Below are positions 41,544 to 49,798 of a stretch of DNA of 64,000 nt, in pieces. The DNA is from Arthrobacter sp. AL12 (GTDB lineage Bacteria; Actinomycetota; Actinomycetes; Actinomycetales; Micrococcaceae). The translations under genes were made by a program, and so were the position numbers. Below the pieces are notes generated by a model that was given only the letters and a program-made list of their open reading frames with translations, was not told the origin of the DNA and made no database searches. Every line of letters begins with the position of its first letter. Positions within the stretch are counted from its first letter, which is position 1. The stretch covers positions 62,001 to 126,000 of the forward strand of contig NZ_JASBQY010000010.1 of assembly GCF_029960645.1 (NCBI RefSeq). Reading direction: 5' to 3'.

Positions 41544-42488
41544 TTAGTTGCCTCCGGACTGGACGGGGGCGGCAGCGCCCGCGGTGATCAGTGAGTGGTA
41601 TTCGACCTCATCCTTGGTCAGTTCCATGTAGGCCTCCTCGAGGCTGGCCTGAAGCGGGGTGAGTTCGTAGATCATGATGTGGCTCTCGAGGGCTGCCCGG
41701 GCGATCCGCCGCGGGTCGAGGCCGGTGACCTCGAGCAGTTCGTTCTCCTGCAGCTCCACCGAAACGCCGTCGCCGGCGAGCAGGTGCATCAGCTGGTCCG
41801 GCTGGTCGGTACGGACTCGGGTGCGGATCTGGCCCTTTCCGGTGATGATCTCCTGGATCGGCGCGTCGGCGATGATCCGGCCGCGGCCGATCACGATCAG
41901 GTGGTCGGCGGTGACGGCCATCTCGCTCATGAGGTGGCTGGAGAGGAACACCGTGCGTCCCTCGGAGGCCAGGTATTTGACCAGGTTGCGGACCCAGACG
42001 ACGCCCTCCGGGTCCAGCCCGTTGACGGGCTCATCCAGGATGACCGTCTGCGGGTCGCCGAGCAGCGCCGCGGCGATCCCGAGGCGCTGTCCCATGCCGA
42101 GGGAGAAGCCGCCGACCTTCTTTTTGGCCACGTCGGCCAGCCCGGTCATCTCGATGACGTCGTGCACGCGTTTTTTCGGGATGCTGTGCGTCGCGGCCAT
42201 CGCGAGCAGATGGTTGTAGGCGGAGCGGCTGGTGTGGACGGCCTTGGCGTCGAGCAGCGCGCCGACGTCGCGCAGCGGCGCTGCGTGCCGGGCGAACGGG
42301 GTGCCGTTGACGGTGACGGTGCCCGACGTCGGCCGGTCCAGCCCCATGATCATGCGCATGGTGGTGGATTTGCCGGCTCCATTCGGGCCCAGGAAGCCGG
42401 TGACCCGGCCGGCGTCGACGGTGAAGTTGACTCCGGCGACGGCGGTCTTGTCGCCGTAGACCTTGGTCAGGCCTCGTGCTTCGATCAT
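41544..42488 (-). CDS. ABC transporter ATP-binding protein
   Basis: A 314-residue ATPase for the adjacent permease. Walker A is GPNGAGKST, the signature is FSLGMGQRLGIAAALLG, Walker B TVILDEPVNGLDPEG and the H-loop LSSHLMSEMAVTADHLIVIG. The C-terminal extension after residue 225 is of the exporter type. ATG 42488 is preceded by aaaggaa. It starts the operon: ATPase, permease, histidine kinase, response regulator. Confidence 0.93.
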   Translation of the reverse strand: MIEARGLTKVYGDKTAVAGVNFTVDAGRVTGFLGPNGAGKSTTMRMIMGLDRPTSGTVTVNGTPFARHAAPLRDVGALLDAKAVHTSRSAYNHLLAMAATHSIPKKRVHDVIEMTGLADVAKKKVGGFSLGMGQRLGIAAALLGDPQTVILDEPVNGLDPEGVVWVRNLVKYLASEGRTVFLSSHLMSEMAVTADHLIVIGRGRIIADAPIQEIITGKGQIRTRVRTDQPDQLMHLLAGDGVSVELQENELLEVTGLDPRRIARAALESHIMIYELTPLQASLEEAYMELTKDEVEYHSLITAGAAAPVQSGGN

Positions 42489-42620
42489 GGAAGCGTTCCT
42501 TTACCTAGCAGTGGGGGTGGGTGTACACACCACGCTACCGACGCGGAGCGCCGGTTTCGCCGGTCTCAGGGATGATTCAGGGTCTAATCAGGGTAGTCCG
42601 GGAGGATGACAGTGCCGCCG

Positions 42621-44117
42621 TCAGGATGCCGGCGAGTAGTACGTCAGGGCGCCGGGCGCCACCGAAAATTCGACGCCGCGTACCCCGGGCATGACCTCCC
42701 CGTCCACGGCCAGGACCATGCTGGTGTCCCCCGGCTCCACGTGGATGCTGCTGGATTCACTGAGGTGGGTGATCCGGGAGGTGGCGACGGTTCCGGTCAG
42801 CACGGACCACAGCAGCCGGAGCCGGGCAAAGGATTCGTCGGCGGTGATCATCCTGAGGTCGAAGACGCCGTCGTCGAGGACCGGGCGGACCAGCGGTGCG
42901 TGGTCGCGGGGGTAGTACCGTCCGCGGCCGATGTAAAGGATCCACAGTTTGTGCCGTACCCCGTCGACGATCAGGGTGGTGGGTGTCCCGGCGGCGAAGG
43001 TCCGCAGCATCGCGACGACCCCGGCCAGGGGTTTCCCGAGGGCCGGCTGGAGCAGTTCGCGCCGACGGACCAGGTTCGGGTAGAGGCCGACGCTCGCGGT
43101 GTTGAGCATGGTCAGGTGCAACAGCTCGGGGCTGTCGGGCAGCCCGCGCTCCACGGACACCCTGCCCACATCCGCCCGTGCCGCTTCGCCGCGCGACGCG
43201 GCCTTAACGGCGGAGATGAGAGTGGGGGTCCCGGCGTCCCGGGCGAAGTGGTTGAGGGTGCCGCCCGGCAGGACTAGGAGCGGAAGGGAATGCTCGACGG
43301 CGGCCGCGGCCGCCGTGCCGACCGTTCCGTCGCCGCCCCAGACGCCCAACGCAACAATCCCGGGCCGGCAGGCCACCCGTGCGATCTCCTCGGCGAGGTC
43401 CTCGTGCCGGGTCACCTCAGTTATATACGCTTTTGGGAATACTTTCTGGAGGGCAGCTGCGGTTTCCGCCGCATACGAGCCGCCCAGTGTGTTTACCGCA
43501 ATGCCGAGGCCCTCACCCTCCGGAAGCTCCGCGGCTTTCACCGGGGTGCGCGTGAGCTCGGGAATCGGCGGCCGGACGGGCCACCACTTGCGCGTGACCA
43601 GGGCCGCCCCCGCGCCGATCGCCGATCCGAAGAACACATCCGAGGGCCAGTGGGCGCCGGTGTGGACCCGGGAGTAGGCGACGCCCGCCGCGAGGGGGGC
43701 CAGCGCAGCGCCGAGGGCCGGCCTGACGAGACCGGCCCCGAGGGCGAACGCTACGGCCGAGGCGGAGTGTCCCGAGGGCATGGAGGAGCTTGTGGGCTGG
43801 GGATGCACAAACCTGAAGACCGGAAGGTGCTCCGGCAGCGGGCGGGCCCGCGGCAGCAGGGTCTTAAACCCGACATTCGTGACCGCGGAGGCGACGGCCT
43901 GTGCCAGCACGCCGTGGAGCGCGGCGCGGCGCGTCCTGCCAGGGAAGAGGGCCATCACAGCAGCGATGCCAAACCAGAGCTTGCCCTTGTTCGCCGAAGC
44001 GGAAAGCCGTCGGAAAAAGTCGTCATGACTGCCCCCGGGGAGGCCGGACACGGCGCGCACGAGTTTCCGGTCGAATTTCCCGACCCGGCTCGGCGCCTTC
44101 CTCAACATGCTGCGCAT
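42621..44117 (-). CDS. PAP2 phosphatase fused to diacylglycerol-kinase domain
   Basis: A 498-residue two-domain enzyme. Residues 1-190 are a membrane PAP2 phosphatase with the motifs KTLLPRARP, SSMPSGHSASA and SRVHTGAHWPSDV. From about residue 210 a lipid kinase domain takes over: GVWGGDGTVGTAAAAAVEHS and PGGTLNHFARDAG; the kinase C-terminal half is complete to the end. It could remove phosphate from a lipid phosphate and rephosphorylate diacylglycerol-type lipids, or act on polyprenyl lipids. Its divergent neighbour is a separate PAP2 protein, 116 bases away. Confidence 0.88.
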   Translation of the reverse strand: MRSMLRKAPSRVGKFDRKLVRAVSGLPGGSHDDFFRRLSASANKGKLWFGIAAVMALFPGRTRRAALHGVLAQAVASAVTNVGFKTLLPRARPLPEHLPVFRFVHPQPTSSSMPSGHSASAVAFALGAGLVRPALGAALAPLAAGVAYSRVHTGAHWPSDVFFGSAIGAGAALVTRKWWPVRPPIPELTRTPVKAAELPEGEGLGIAVNTLGGSYAAETAAALQKVFPKAYITEVTRHEDLAEEIARVACRPGIVALGVWGGDGTVGTAAAAAVEHSLPLLVLPGGTLNHFARDAGTPTLISAVKAASRGEAARADVGRVSVERGLPDSPELLHLTMLNTASVGLYPNLVRRRELLQPALGKPLAGVVAMLRTFAAGTPTTLIVDGVRHKLWILYIGRGRYYPRDHAPLVRPVLDDGVFDLRMITADESFARLRLLWSVLTGTVATSRITHLSESSSIHVEPGDTSMVLAVDGEVMPGVRGVEFSVAPGALTYYSPAS

Positions 44118-44233
44118 GCGACCACCTTACTGCCGGATCGCGGCGGCATGCGGTCCGGCAGGGACGGACTTCCAAAGTCCTGCGGAGGCAGGGTCCAGCC
44201 CGCCGGGCCGGTCCGGTTGGTTACGATAATGCG

Positions 44234-44947
44234 ATGACCCGAGTGCTGGACCCTCAGCGATTGCCGCCGGGTAGCGTGCTGGCGGCGAGTACCGCCCTGC
44301 TCACGCTGGGCGCCGTCCTCGGGGGACTGCTGCTGGCGGACGTGCGGACGCCCCCGTTCCAGGCTCTGGACGAAGGCTGGGGCCGCTGGATCGCGTCCCT
44401 GCGCAGTCCGTTCTGGGACGGCCTCAATGTCGTCCTGAATCTGGCCGGCTACCGCGGCGCCCTGGTGGTTCACGGGCTGCTCGTCGCGGCCCTGCTGCTG
44501 AGGCGACGCACGACGATGGCCCTCTTCGCCGCCGCGGCAGGCCTGGCTGTCCTGGGTTGCACGCAGATCCTCAAGGCGGGCATCTTCCGCGAGCGGCCGG
44601 ACAACACGGTGGTCCTGACCGATACGGGCTCCTTCCCATCGGGCCACGTGGCGAGCACCGCGGCGTTCCTGGTGGTCATGGCGCTGCTGGTGGGCCGCGC
44701 CTGGGCAGCGGTCCTCGCGGGGCTTGGGGTGCTGACGATGATGGTCAGCCGCACGTACCTGTCCGCCCACTGGCTCGTGGACACGGTCGGCAGCGTATGC
44801 CTGGCCGTGCCCGTGGTGCTCCTGCTCTGGCTGGTCTTCCAGGACATATGCATTCAGGAGAATACAGACGCCCGCCGCCTGCTCAGCTGGCGCGCAAGGG
44901 CCTCGCGGCGCCGGCGAGCAGAAGAGCACCCAGGATCGGGATCATGA
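44234..44947 (+). CDS. PAP2-family phosphatase
   Basis: A 237-residue six-helix membrane phosphatase. The catalytic motifs are KAGIFRERPDN (motif C1), SFPSGHVAST (C2) and SRTYLSAHWLVDTVG (C3), all with the key R, H and D. Acts on phosphatidic acid or undecaprenyl diphosphate. The last 65 bases, coding for a basic tail, overlap the convergent MFS gene's 3' end, so the C-terminus is shared DNA. A start at ATG 44234 follows tacgataatgcg. Confidence 0.88.
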   Translation: MTRVLDPQRLPPGSVLAASTALLTLGAVLGGLLLADVRTPPFQALDEGWGRWIASLRSPFWDGLNVVLNLAGYRGALVVHGLLVAALLLRRRTTMALFAAAAGLAVLGCTQILKAGIFRERPDNTVVLTDTGSFPSGHVASTAAFLVVMALLVGRAWAAVLAGLGVLTMMVSRTYLSAHWLVDTVGSVCLAVPVVLLLWLVFQDICIQENTDARRLLSWRARASRRRRAEEHPGSGS

Positions 44948-46070
44948 TGGCCAGCAGGGCCAGCCGGATTCCGATCAGGTCACCGAGGTAGCCGAGCAGC
45001 GGCGGACCGGCAAGGAACGCAACGTACCCGATCGTGGAGACGACCGACACACGGGCGGCCGCGTGTTTTGGGTCGTCGGCCGCAGCCGACATGCCCATCG
45101 GGAACGCGAGGGCAGCCCCGGCTCCCCAGAGCACCGCGCCGGCCGTGGCCATCCAGATGTCGCCGGCCAGGACGAAGAGCCCCAGCCCTGCTGCTGCGGC
45201 GGCCATGCTGGCGCGGAGCACAGGCACCCGGCCGTAGGCGTCGATCGCCCGGCCGCCGACGAAGCGCACCGCGGTCATGGCCAGGACAAAGGCCGCGAAC
45301 AGCAGCGCCCCGGTCGATTCCGTTGCGTCCAGGCCGTCCACGGCGGCTTTTGCGATCCAGTCGTTTCCGGCGCCTTCGGTGAGTGTCGCGCCCAGCACCA
45401 CGACGCCGATCAGCAGTGTCCGTCCGTCCCGCCAGGCCGAGCCGCCCTTGGGCTCCCCGGCTTCCCCGGCCACCGGCACGGGCGCCGGGAGGTGCGGCAG
45501 GAAGTAGCGCGGCGCAGCCAGGGTGACGACGGCGACGATGGCGGCGATCACCAGCAGATGCGCCGGGAGCCCGACGCCGAGGCCCGCCAGTCCGGCGCCG
45601 ATCAGGGCGCCCAGGAACGCACCCCCGCTGAAGGCTGCGTGGAACTGCGGCATGATGGTGCGCCCGAGCTGGTGTTCGACGTCGGCGCCTTCGATGTTCT
45701 GGGACACGTCCCAGAGCCCGATGCCCATGCCGAAGAAGGACAGCGCGACTGCGGTCCCGGGCACGGACTCGGCCAGCAGTGCCAGCGCGACACCGACGCC
45801 TGCCAGGGCGGCGACAAAGCCGGCGGCCCGCACCGCATTGGCCGTCCCGATCCGGCCCACCACATGGCCGGCGGTGGGCAGTGCGATCAGCGAGCCCGCC
45901 GCCACGCACAGCAGCAGGGTTCCCATCTGTCCCGAGGAGATGTCCAGGATGTCGGTCACCGCAGGGATGCGGGCGGCCCAGCTGGCGAACACGAGCCCGT
46001 TGATGCCGAAAATCAGGAACGTTGCCGCGGCTGCGGCGTTGAGCTGCGGGCGGGTTGCTGTCTTGGTCAT
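44883..46070 (-). CDS. MFS transporter
   Basis: A 395-residue exporter or importer with twelve helices. The opening RPQLNAAAAATFLIFGINGL, followed by VFASWAARIPAVTDILDISS, is typical of the YbjJ/FucP-like MFS group (putative permeases). GWGVGDVSQNIEGADVEHQL-like sequence is present as MGIGLWDVSQNIEGADVEHQ. Its ATG overlaps the regulator's stop by four bases, so it is coupled to the DeoR-type gene. Its end overlaps the PAP2 gene by 65 bases. Substrate unknown. Confidence 0.88.
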   Translation of the reverse strand: MTKTATRPQLNAAAAATFLIFGINGLVFASWAARIPAVTDILDISSGQMGTLLLCVAAGSLIALPTAGHVVGRIGTANAVRAAGFVAALAGVGVALALLAESVPGTAVALSFFGMGIGLWDVSQNIEGADVEHQLGRTIMPQFHAAFSGGAFLGALIGAGLAGLGVGLPAHLLVIAAIVAVVTLAAPRYFLPHLPAPVPVAGEAGEPKGGSAWRDGRTLLIGVVVLGATLTEGAGNDWIAKAAVDGLDATESTGALLFAAFVLAMTAVRFVGGRAIDAYGRVPVLRASMAAAAAGLGLFVLAGDIWMATAGAVLWGAGAALAFPMGMSAAADDPKHAAARVSVVSTIGYVAFLAGPPLLGYLGDLIGIRLALLAIMIPILGALLLAGAARPLRAS

Positions 46071-46837
46071 ACGATCACTACTTCCACCGAGTGTTGGGTG
46101 AGCTGGGCAAGTTCGTCGGTACTGAGCTGTTTGTCGGTGACCAGGACATCCACGGCATCCAGGGGCGCGACGAGCGCGACGGCGCTGGCGTTCCACTTGC
46201 TGCCGGAGCAGGCGACGATCACCCTGCCCGCGGATTCGAGTCCGGCGCGCTTTACCGCCGCATCGTCGAGGTCATGGGCCAGGAGCCCGTCACCGAGGTT
46301 CAGCGCGCAGGGCGTGAGTACGGCCGTATCAAACCGCAGCGAACGGATGTTGGATTCCGTCATTGGCCCGCGGAAGGACAGTTCCCCGGGGATCAGGCTT
46401 CCGCCGGGCAGCAGCAGTTCGGGATGCCGGCCGGCCGGGCCGCCCTCGGTCAGCGCGCTGACGGCCCGCAACGACATCGGCATCAGGGTCATGTCGCGCT
46501 GCCGCAGCTGCCGGGCCACCTCGGTGGCCGTGGTGCCGCTGTCCAGCCAGACATGCCGGCGGTCCTGCAGCAGGGCGGCGACGCCGGCCGCAATCCGGAT
46601 CTTGGCGGCGTGGTCCTCGATCTCGCGTTGCCCGTATTCCGGGTTCTCACCGCGCAGCACCAGGCTGCGGGCCCCGCCGTGGACCCGGCGGAGGACGCCG
46701 TGGAGCGCCAGAACCTCGAGGTCACGACGGATCGTCGCGCCGGAGGCGCCACATTCGGCCATGAGCTCATCGACCGACACGTGTTCCCGGTGGCGCAATA
46801 TCTCGCCGATGCGGCGGTGCCGCTCCTCAGTGGTCAT
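46067..46837 (-). CDS. DeoR/GlpR-family transcriptional regulator
   Basis: A 256-residue repressor. The N-terminal winged helix is TTEERHRRIGEILRHREHVS, ECGASGATIRRDLEVLALHG, and the effector domain follows with VWLDSGTTATEVARQLRQRD and KRAGLESAGRVIVACSGSKW, the sugar-phosphate isomerase-like site of DeoR proteins. ATG 46837 is taken over the TTG six bases earlier. It is in one operon with the MFS gene and probably represses it in response to a sugar phosphate or nucleoside. Confidence 0.92.
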   Translation of the reverse strand: MTTEERHRRIGEILRHREHVSVDELMAECGASGATIRRDLEVLALHGVLRRVHGGARSLVLRGENPEYGQREIEDHAAKIRIAAGVAALLQDRRHVWLDSGTTATEVARQLRQRDMTLMPMSLRAVSALTEGGPAGRHPELLLPGGSLIPGELSFRGPMTESNIRSLRFDTAVLTPCALNLGDGLLAHDLDDAAVKRAGLESAGRVIVACSGSKWNASAVALVAPLDAVDVLVTDKQLSTDELAQLTQHSVEVVIV

Positions 46838-46902
46838 GAACAAATGCTAACGGATCGTGATCATTTAATCATTGTTCGCGCAGAGTCCCACCCCTAACAA
46901 AA

Positions 46903-46965
46903 CAACGCGGGGTCACGTTGCGCCCATAATTCCCCCCGGAATGGGCGCTACGTGACCCCGCGTTG
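46903..46965. repeat. Intergenic inverted-repeat element, copy B
   Basis: Outer arms caacgcggggtcacg (46903-46917) and cgtgaccccgcgttg (46951-46965) are a perfect 15-bp inverted repeat. Nested in it, cgcccat (46921-46927) pairs with atgggcg (46941-46947). It fills the gap between the DeoR start and the dehydrogenase stop. Confidence 0.92.
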
Positions 46966-46972
46966 CTGTTAG

Positions 46973-49798
46973 TCAGCGGGTGACTTCCTCCAGCAGTTCC
47001 AGCACGTGCCGGTACTGGGCGCCCGTGGCGCGGGTCATGCCCAGTTCGCACGTCCGGTTGCACGAGGCATGCGCGGCGGCGCCCAGGTCCGCCACCTCCG
47101 CGGCCTGTTTCGCGGTGGCCGACGCCGTCAGTTCGGGGTGCAGCATGCCCCGGTCGCCGGCGAACGCGCAGCAGCCCCAGTTTTCCGGGACCTCGACCCG
47201 CTCGGCCACGGCCCCGGCGACGGCATCGAGGGCATCGTTGAGACCCATCCGGGTCGAGGAGCAGGTGGGGTGGAGGGCCAGCGACTCCAGCTTCCCGTGG
47301 GCGGGAAGCCGGGGCAGGATCCGTTCCGCGGCGAAGTCCACGGCATCCAGCAGGCGCAGGGCCCGCTGCCCCGCCGCGGGCACGTCCGATTCCACGGCCT
47401 GGCGCAGGCCCTCGGTGCAGGAGGAAGCATCGCAGACGACGGGCAGCTCGCCGCCCCGGGTTGCCACCCGGAGGGCGGCCAGCGTCTTCTCCCGCATGGT
47501 CTCCTGGCCTGCGGCCATGCCCTTGGAGGACCAGGGCGTGCCGCAGCACAGACCGTCGATGCCGTCCGGGACCAGGAGCGTGAGCCCGGCCCGGGCACAG
47601 AGCTGTTCGAAGCTGAACTGCACCCCGCGTCCTCCGGCGTCCGGACCCGCTCCGGCGGGCCCGAACATGGTGCCGACGCAGGCCGGGAAGTAGACAGCGT
47701 CAACCGGGCCCGCCGGCGTCGGACGCTTCCGCGCGGAACCGCCGCCCGGCAACTCGGCGGAATACAGCGGCACGGTGTCCGCTCCGAGCACCGCCCGGGC
47801 GGCCTTGTTGGGCGGAGCGATGGCCGCGGCCGGGAGCTTGTCGACGACCGTCAGCGCCAGCGAGGCACCGCGGGTGACGCCCTCCCAGTGCCTGGCGGCG
47901 GCGTTCCACGCCCCGTTGGCAACCGGACCGGCGTCGGCCTTGCGCAGGCGCTTGACGAGCGATCCGGTGTTGATATCCACCGGGCAGGCGGTCTGGCACA
48001 TCCCGTCCACGGCGCAGGTGTCCACGGACTCGTACTCGTAGTCCTTCTCCAGTTCCCTGACCAGCGCCGTGTCCCCGGCCAGCCGTGCCGATTCGATGGC
48101 GCGCAGCGTGACGATCCGCTGCCGCGGCGTGAGGGTGATGTCCTTGCTGGGGCACACCGGCTCGCAGTAGCCGCAGGAGACGCAGCGGTCCACTTCCTCG
48201 GCGACGGGCGGCGCGGTCTTGATGTGCCGCAGGTGCGCCTGCGGGTCCTCATCCATCAGCACGCCGGGGTTGAGCATCGCGGCCGGGTCGAAGAGCCGCT
48301 TGATGCTGCGCATGACGTCGTAGAGCTCGTCGCCGTACTGCCGGCGGACGTACGGGGCCATAACCCGCCCGGTCCCGTGCTCGGCCTTCAGCGATCCGCC
48401 CTCGGCCAGGACGAGGTCCACCATGTCCTCGGTGAAGGCGCTGTAGCGGTCCAGCTCGGCCGCGGTGGCGAAGCCGTCGGTGAGCATGAAGTGGACGTTG
48501 CCGTCCTTGGCATGGCCGAAGATCACGCTGTTGCTGTAGTTGTATTTGTCGAAGAGCCGGATCAGTTCCCGGCAGGTGCGGCCCAGCACCGGGACCGGGA
48601 CGACAATGTCTTCCAGCAGCGCGGTGGTGCCCTGGGGCCTGGCCCCGGCCACCGAGGCGTAGAGGCCCTTGCGCAGCTGCCAGAGCTGGCCCCGTTCCCG
48701 GGCGTCGCCGGTGAACCGGGCGGCGGCGGAGAGCCCGAGGCCCGGGAGGATGCCCTCGCCGTGGCCCTGGAGTTCCGCCAGGTGCCCGGCGCTGGCGGCG
48801 GAGTATTCCACCAGCAGGGCGGCGTGGTCCCGGACCGCCAGGTCCTGCACGACGGCGGGCGTTCCCTTGAGGGTCTGCCCCACCTTCAGTGACAGGGCAT
48901 CCATCAGCTCAATGGTGGCGGCTCCGGTTTCGACGAGGGCGGGCAGGGCCGCGTTGGCGGCCTCCAGGTCCGGGAACACCAGCAGGGCCGCGGCCGCGTG
49001 CTGGAGCCGGGGGATGGTGCGGAAGACCGCCTCGGCCACGAAACCCAGGGTGCCTTCGCTGCCGATGATCAGGTGGGCCATGATCTCCACCGGCTTCCGG
49101 AAGTCCAGCAGGGAGTTCAGTCCGTAGCCCATGGTGTTCTTCATGGAAAACTGCTGCCGGATCCGGTGCACGGAGTCCGGGTTGGCCCGGACCCGCTCGG
49201 CCAGCCGGGCCAGCCCGTCGTAGAGGTCCGGTTCGAGGGCACGCAGTTTCTGGTCGGCGTCCGCCGCCCCGGTGTCGATGACCGTGCCGGAGGGGAGCAC
49301 CACGGTCAGCGACTCCAGGGTGCGGTAGGTGTTGTCCACGGTGCCGCAGTTCATGCCGGAGGAGTTGTTGGCCACGACGCCGCCGATCGTGCACGCCGCC
49401 TCGCTCGCCGGGTCGGGGCCGAACTTCCGGCCGTAGCGGGCGAGCCTGGCGTTCAGCGCCCGCACGGTCACGCCGGGCTGGACCCGGACCCGGGCGCCGC
49501 CGTCGAGCACCTCGATGTCCCGGAAGTTGCGGCGGACGTCCACGAGCACGCCGTCGGTGACTGCCTGGCCGCTCAGGCTGGTCCCGCCTGAGCGGAAGGT
49601 CAGCGGCACGCCCTGGGCGGCGCTGGCGCGCAGCAGCCCGCCGACCTCGGCGGCGTTCCCGGCCGTGACAACGGCCTGCGGGATGAGCAGGAAATGCGAG
49701 GCGTCATGGGCGTTGGCGTGCAGGTCGATGGCCCGGGTCTTCACCTGGGCGGGGTCGTGTACGGCCGAGCGGAGGGCCGCCAGGTCCAGAGGAGCCAT
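46973..49798 (-). CDS. FAD-binding and Fe-S dehydrogenase, D-lactate dehydrogenase type
   Basis: A 941-residue fused oxidoreductase that probably oxidises D-lactate (or glycolate) and passes electrons to the respiratory chain. Residues 35-200 are the FAD-binding_4 domain (LTFRSGGTSLSGQAVTDGVL, GGVVANNSSGMNCGTVDNTY), 210-515 the FAD-oxidase C-terminal domain, 535-610 two 4Fe-4S motifs (CVSCGYCEPVCP, C539; CAVDGMCQTACP, C595), and the rest holds two CCG domains (DGLCCGTPW, NWGCCAFAGD) like GlpC/LutA. It overlaps the lactate permease stop, so both are one operon. The exact isomer (D- or L-) is not settled. Confidence 0.9.
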   Translation of the reverse strand: MAPLDLAALRSAVHDPAQVKTRAIDLHANAHDASHFLLIPQAVVTAGNAAEVGGLLRASAAQGVPLTFRSGGTSLSGQAVTDGVLVDVRRNFRDIEVLDGGARVRVQPGVTVRALNARLARYGRKFGPDPASEAACTIGGVVANNSSGMNCGTVDNTYRTLESLTVVLPSGTVIDTGAADADQKLRALEPDLYDGLARLAERVRANPDSVHRIRQQFSMKNTMGYGLNSLLDFRKPVEIMAHLIIGSEGTLGFVAEAVFRTIPRLQHAAAALLVFPDLEAANAALPALVETGAATIELMDALSLKVGQTLKGTPAVVQDLAVRDHAALLVEYSAASAGHLAELQGHGEGILPGLGLSAAARFTGDARERGQLWQLRKGLYASVAGARPQGTTALLEDIVVPVPVLGRTCRELIRLFDKYNYSNSVIFGHAKDGNVHFMLTDGFATAAELDRYSAFTEDMVDLVLAEGGSLKAEHGTGRVMAPYVRRQYGDELYDVMRSIKRLFDPAAMLNPGVLMDEDPQAHLRHIKTAPPVAEEVDRCVSCGYCEPVCPSKDITLTPRQRIVTLRAIESARLAGDTALVRELEKDYEYESVDTCAVDGMCQTACPVDINTGSLVKRLRKADAGPVANGAWNAAARHWEGVTRGASLALTVVDKLPAAAIAPPNKAARAVLGADTVPLYSAELPGGGSARKRPTPAGPVDAVYFPACVGTMFGPAGAGPDAGGRGVQFSFEQLCARAGLTLLVPDGIDGLCCGTPWSSKGMAAGQETMREKTLAALRVATRGGELPVVCDASSCTEGLRQAVESDVPAAGQRALRLLDAVDFAAERILPRLPAHGKLESLALHPTCSSTRMGLNDALDAVAGAVAERVEVPENWGCCAFAGDRGMLHPELTASATAKQAAEVADLGAAAHASCNRTCELGMTRATGAQYRHVLELLEEVTR

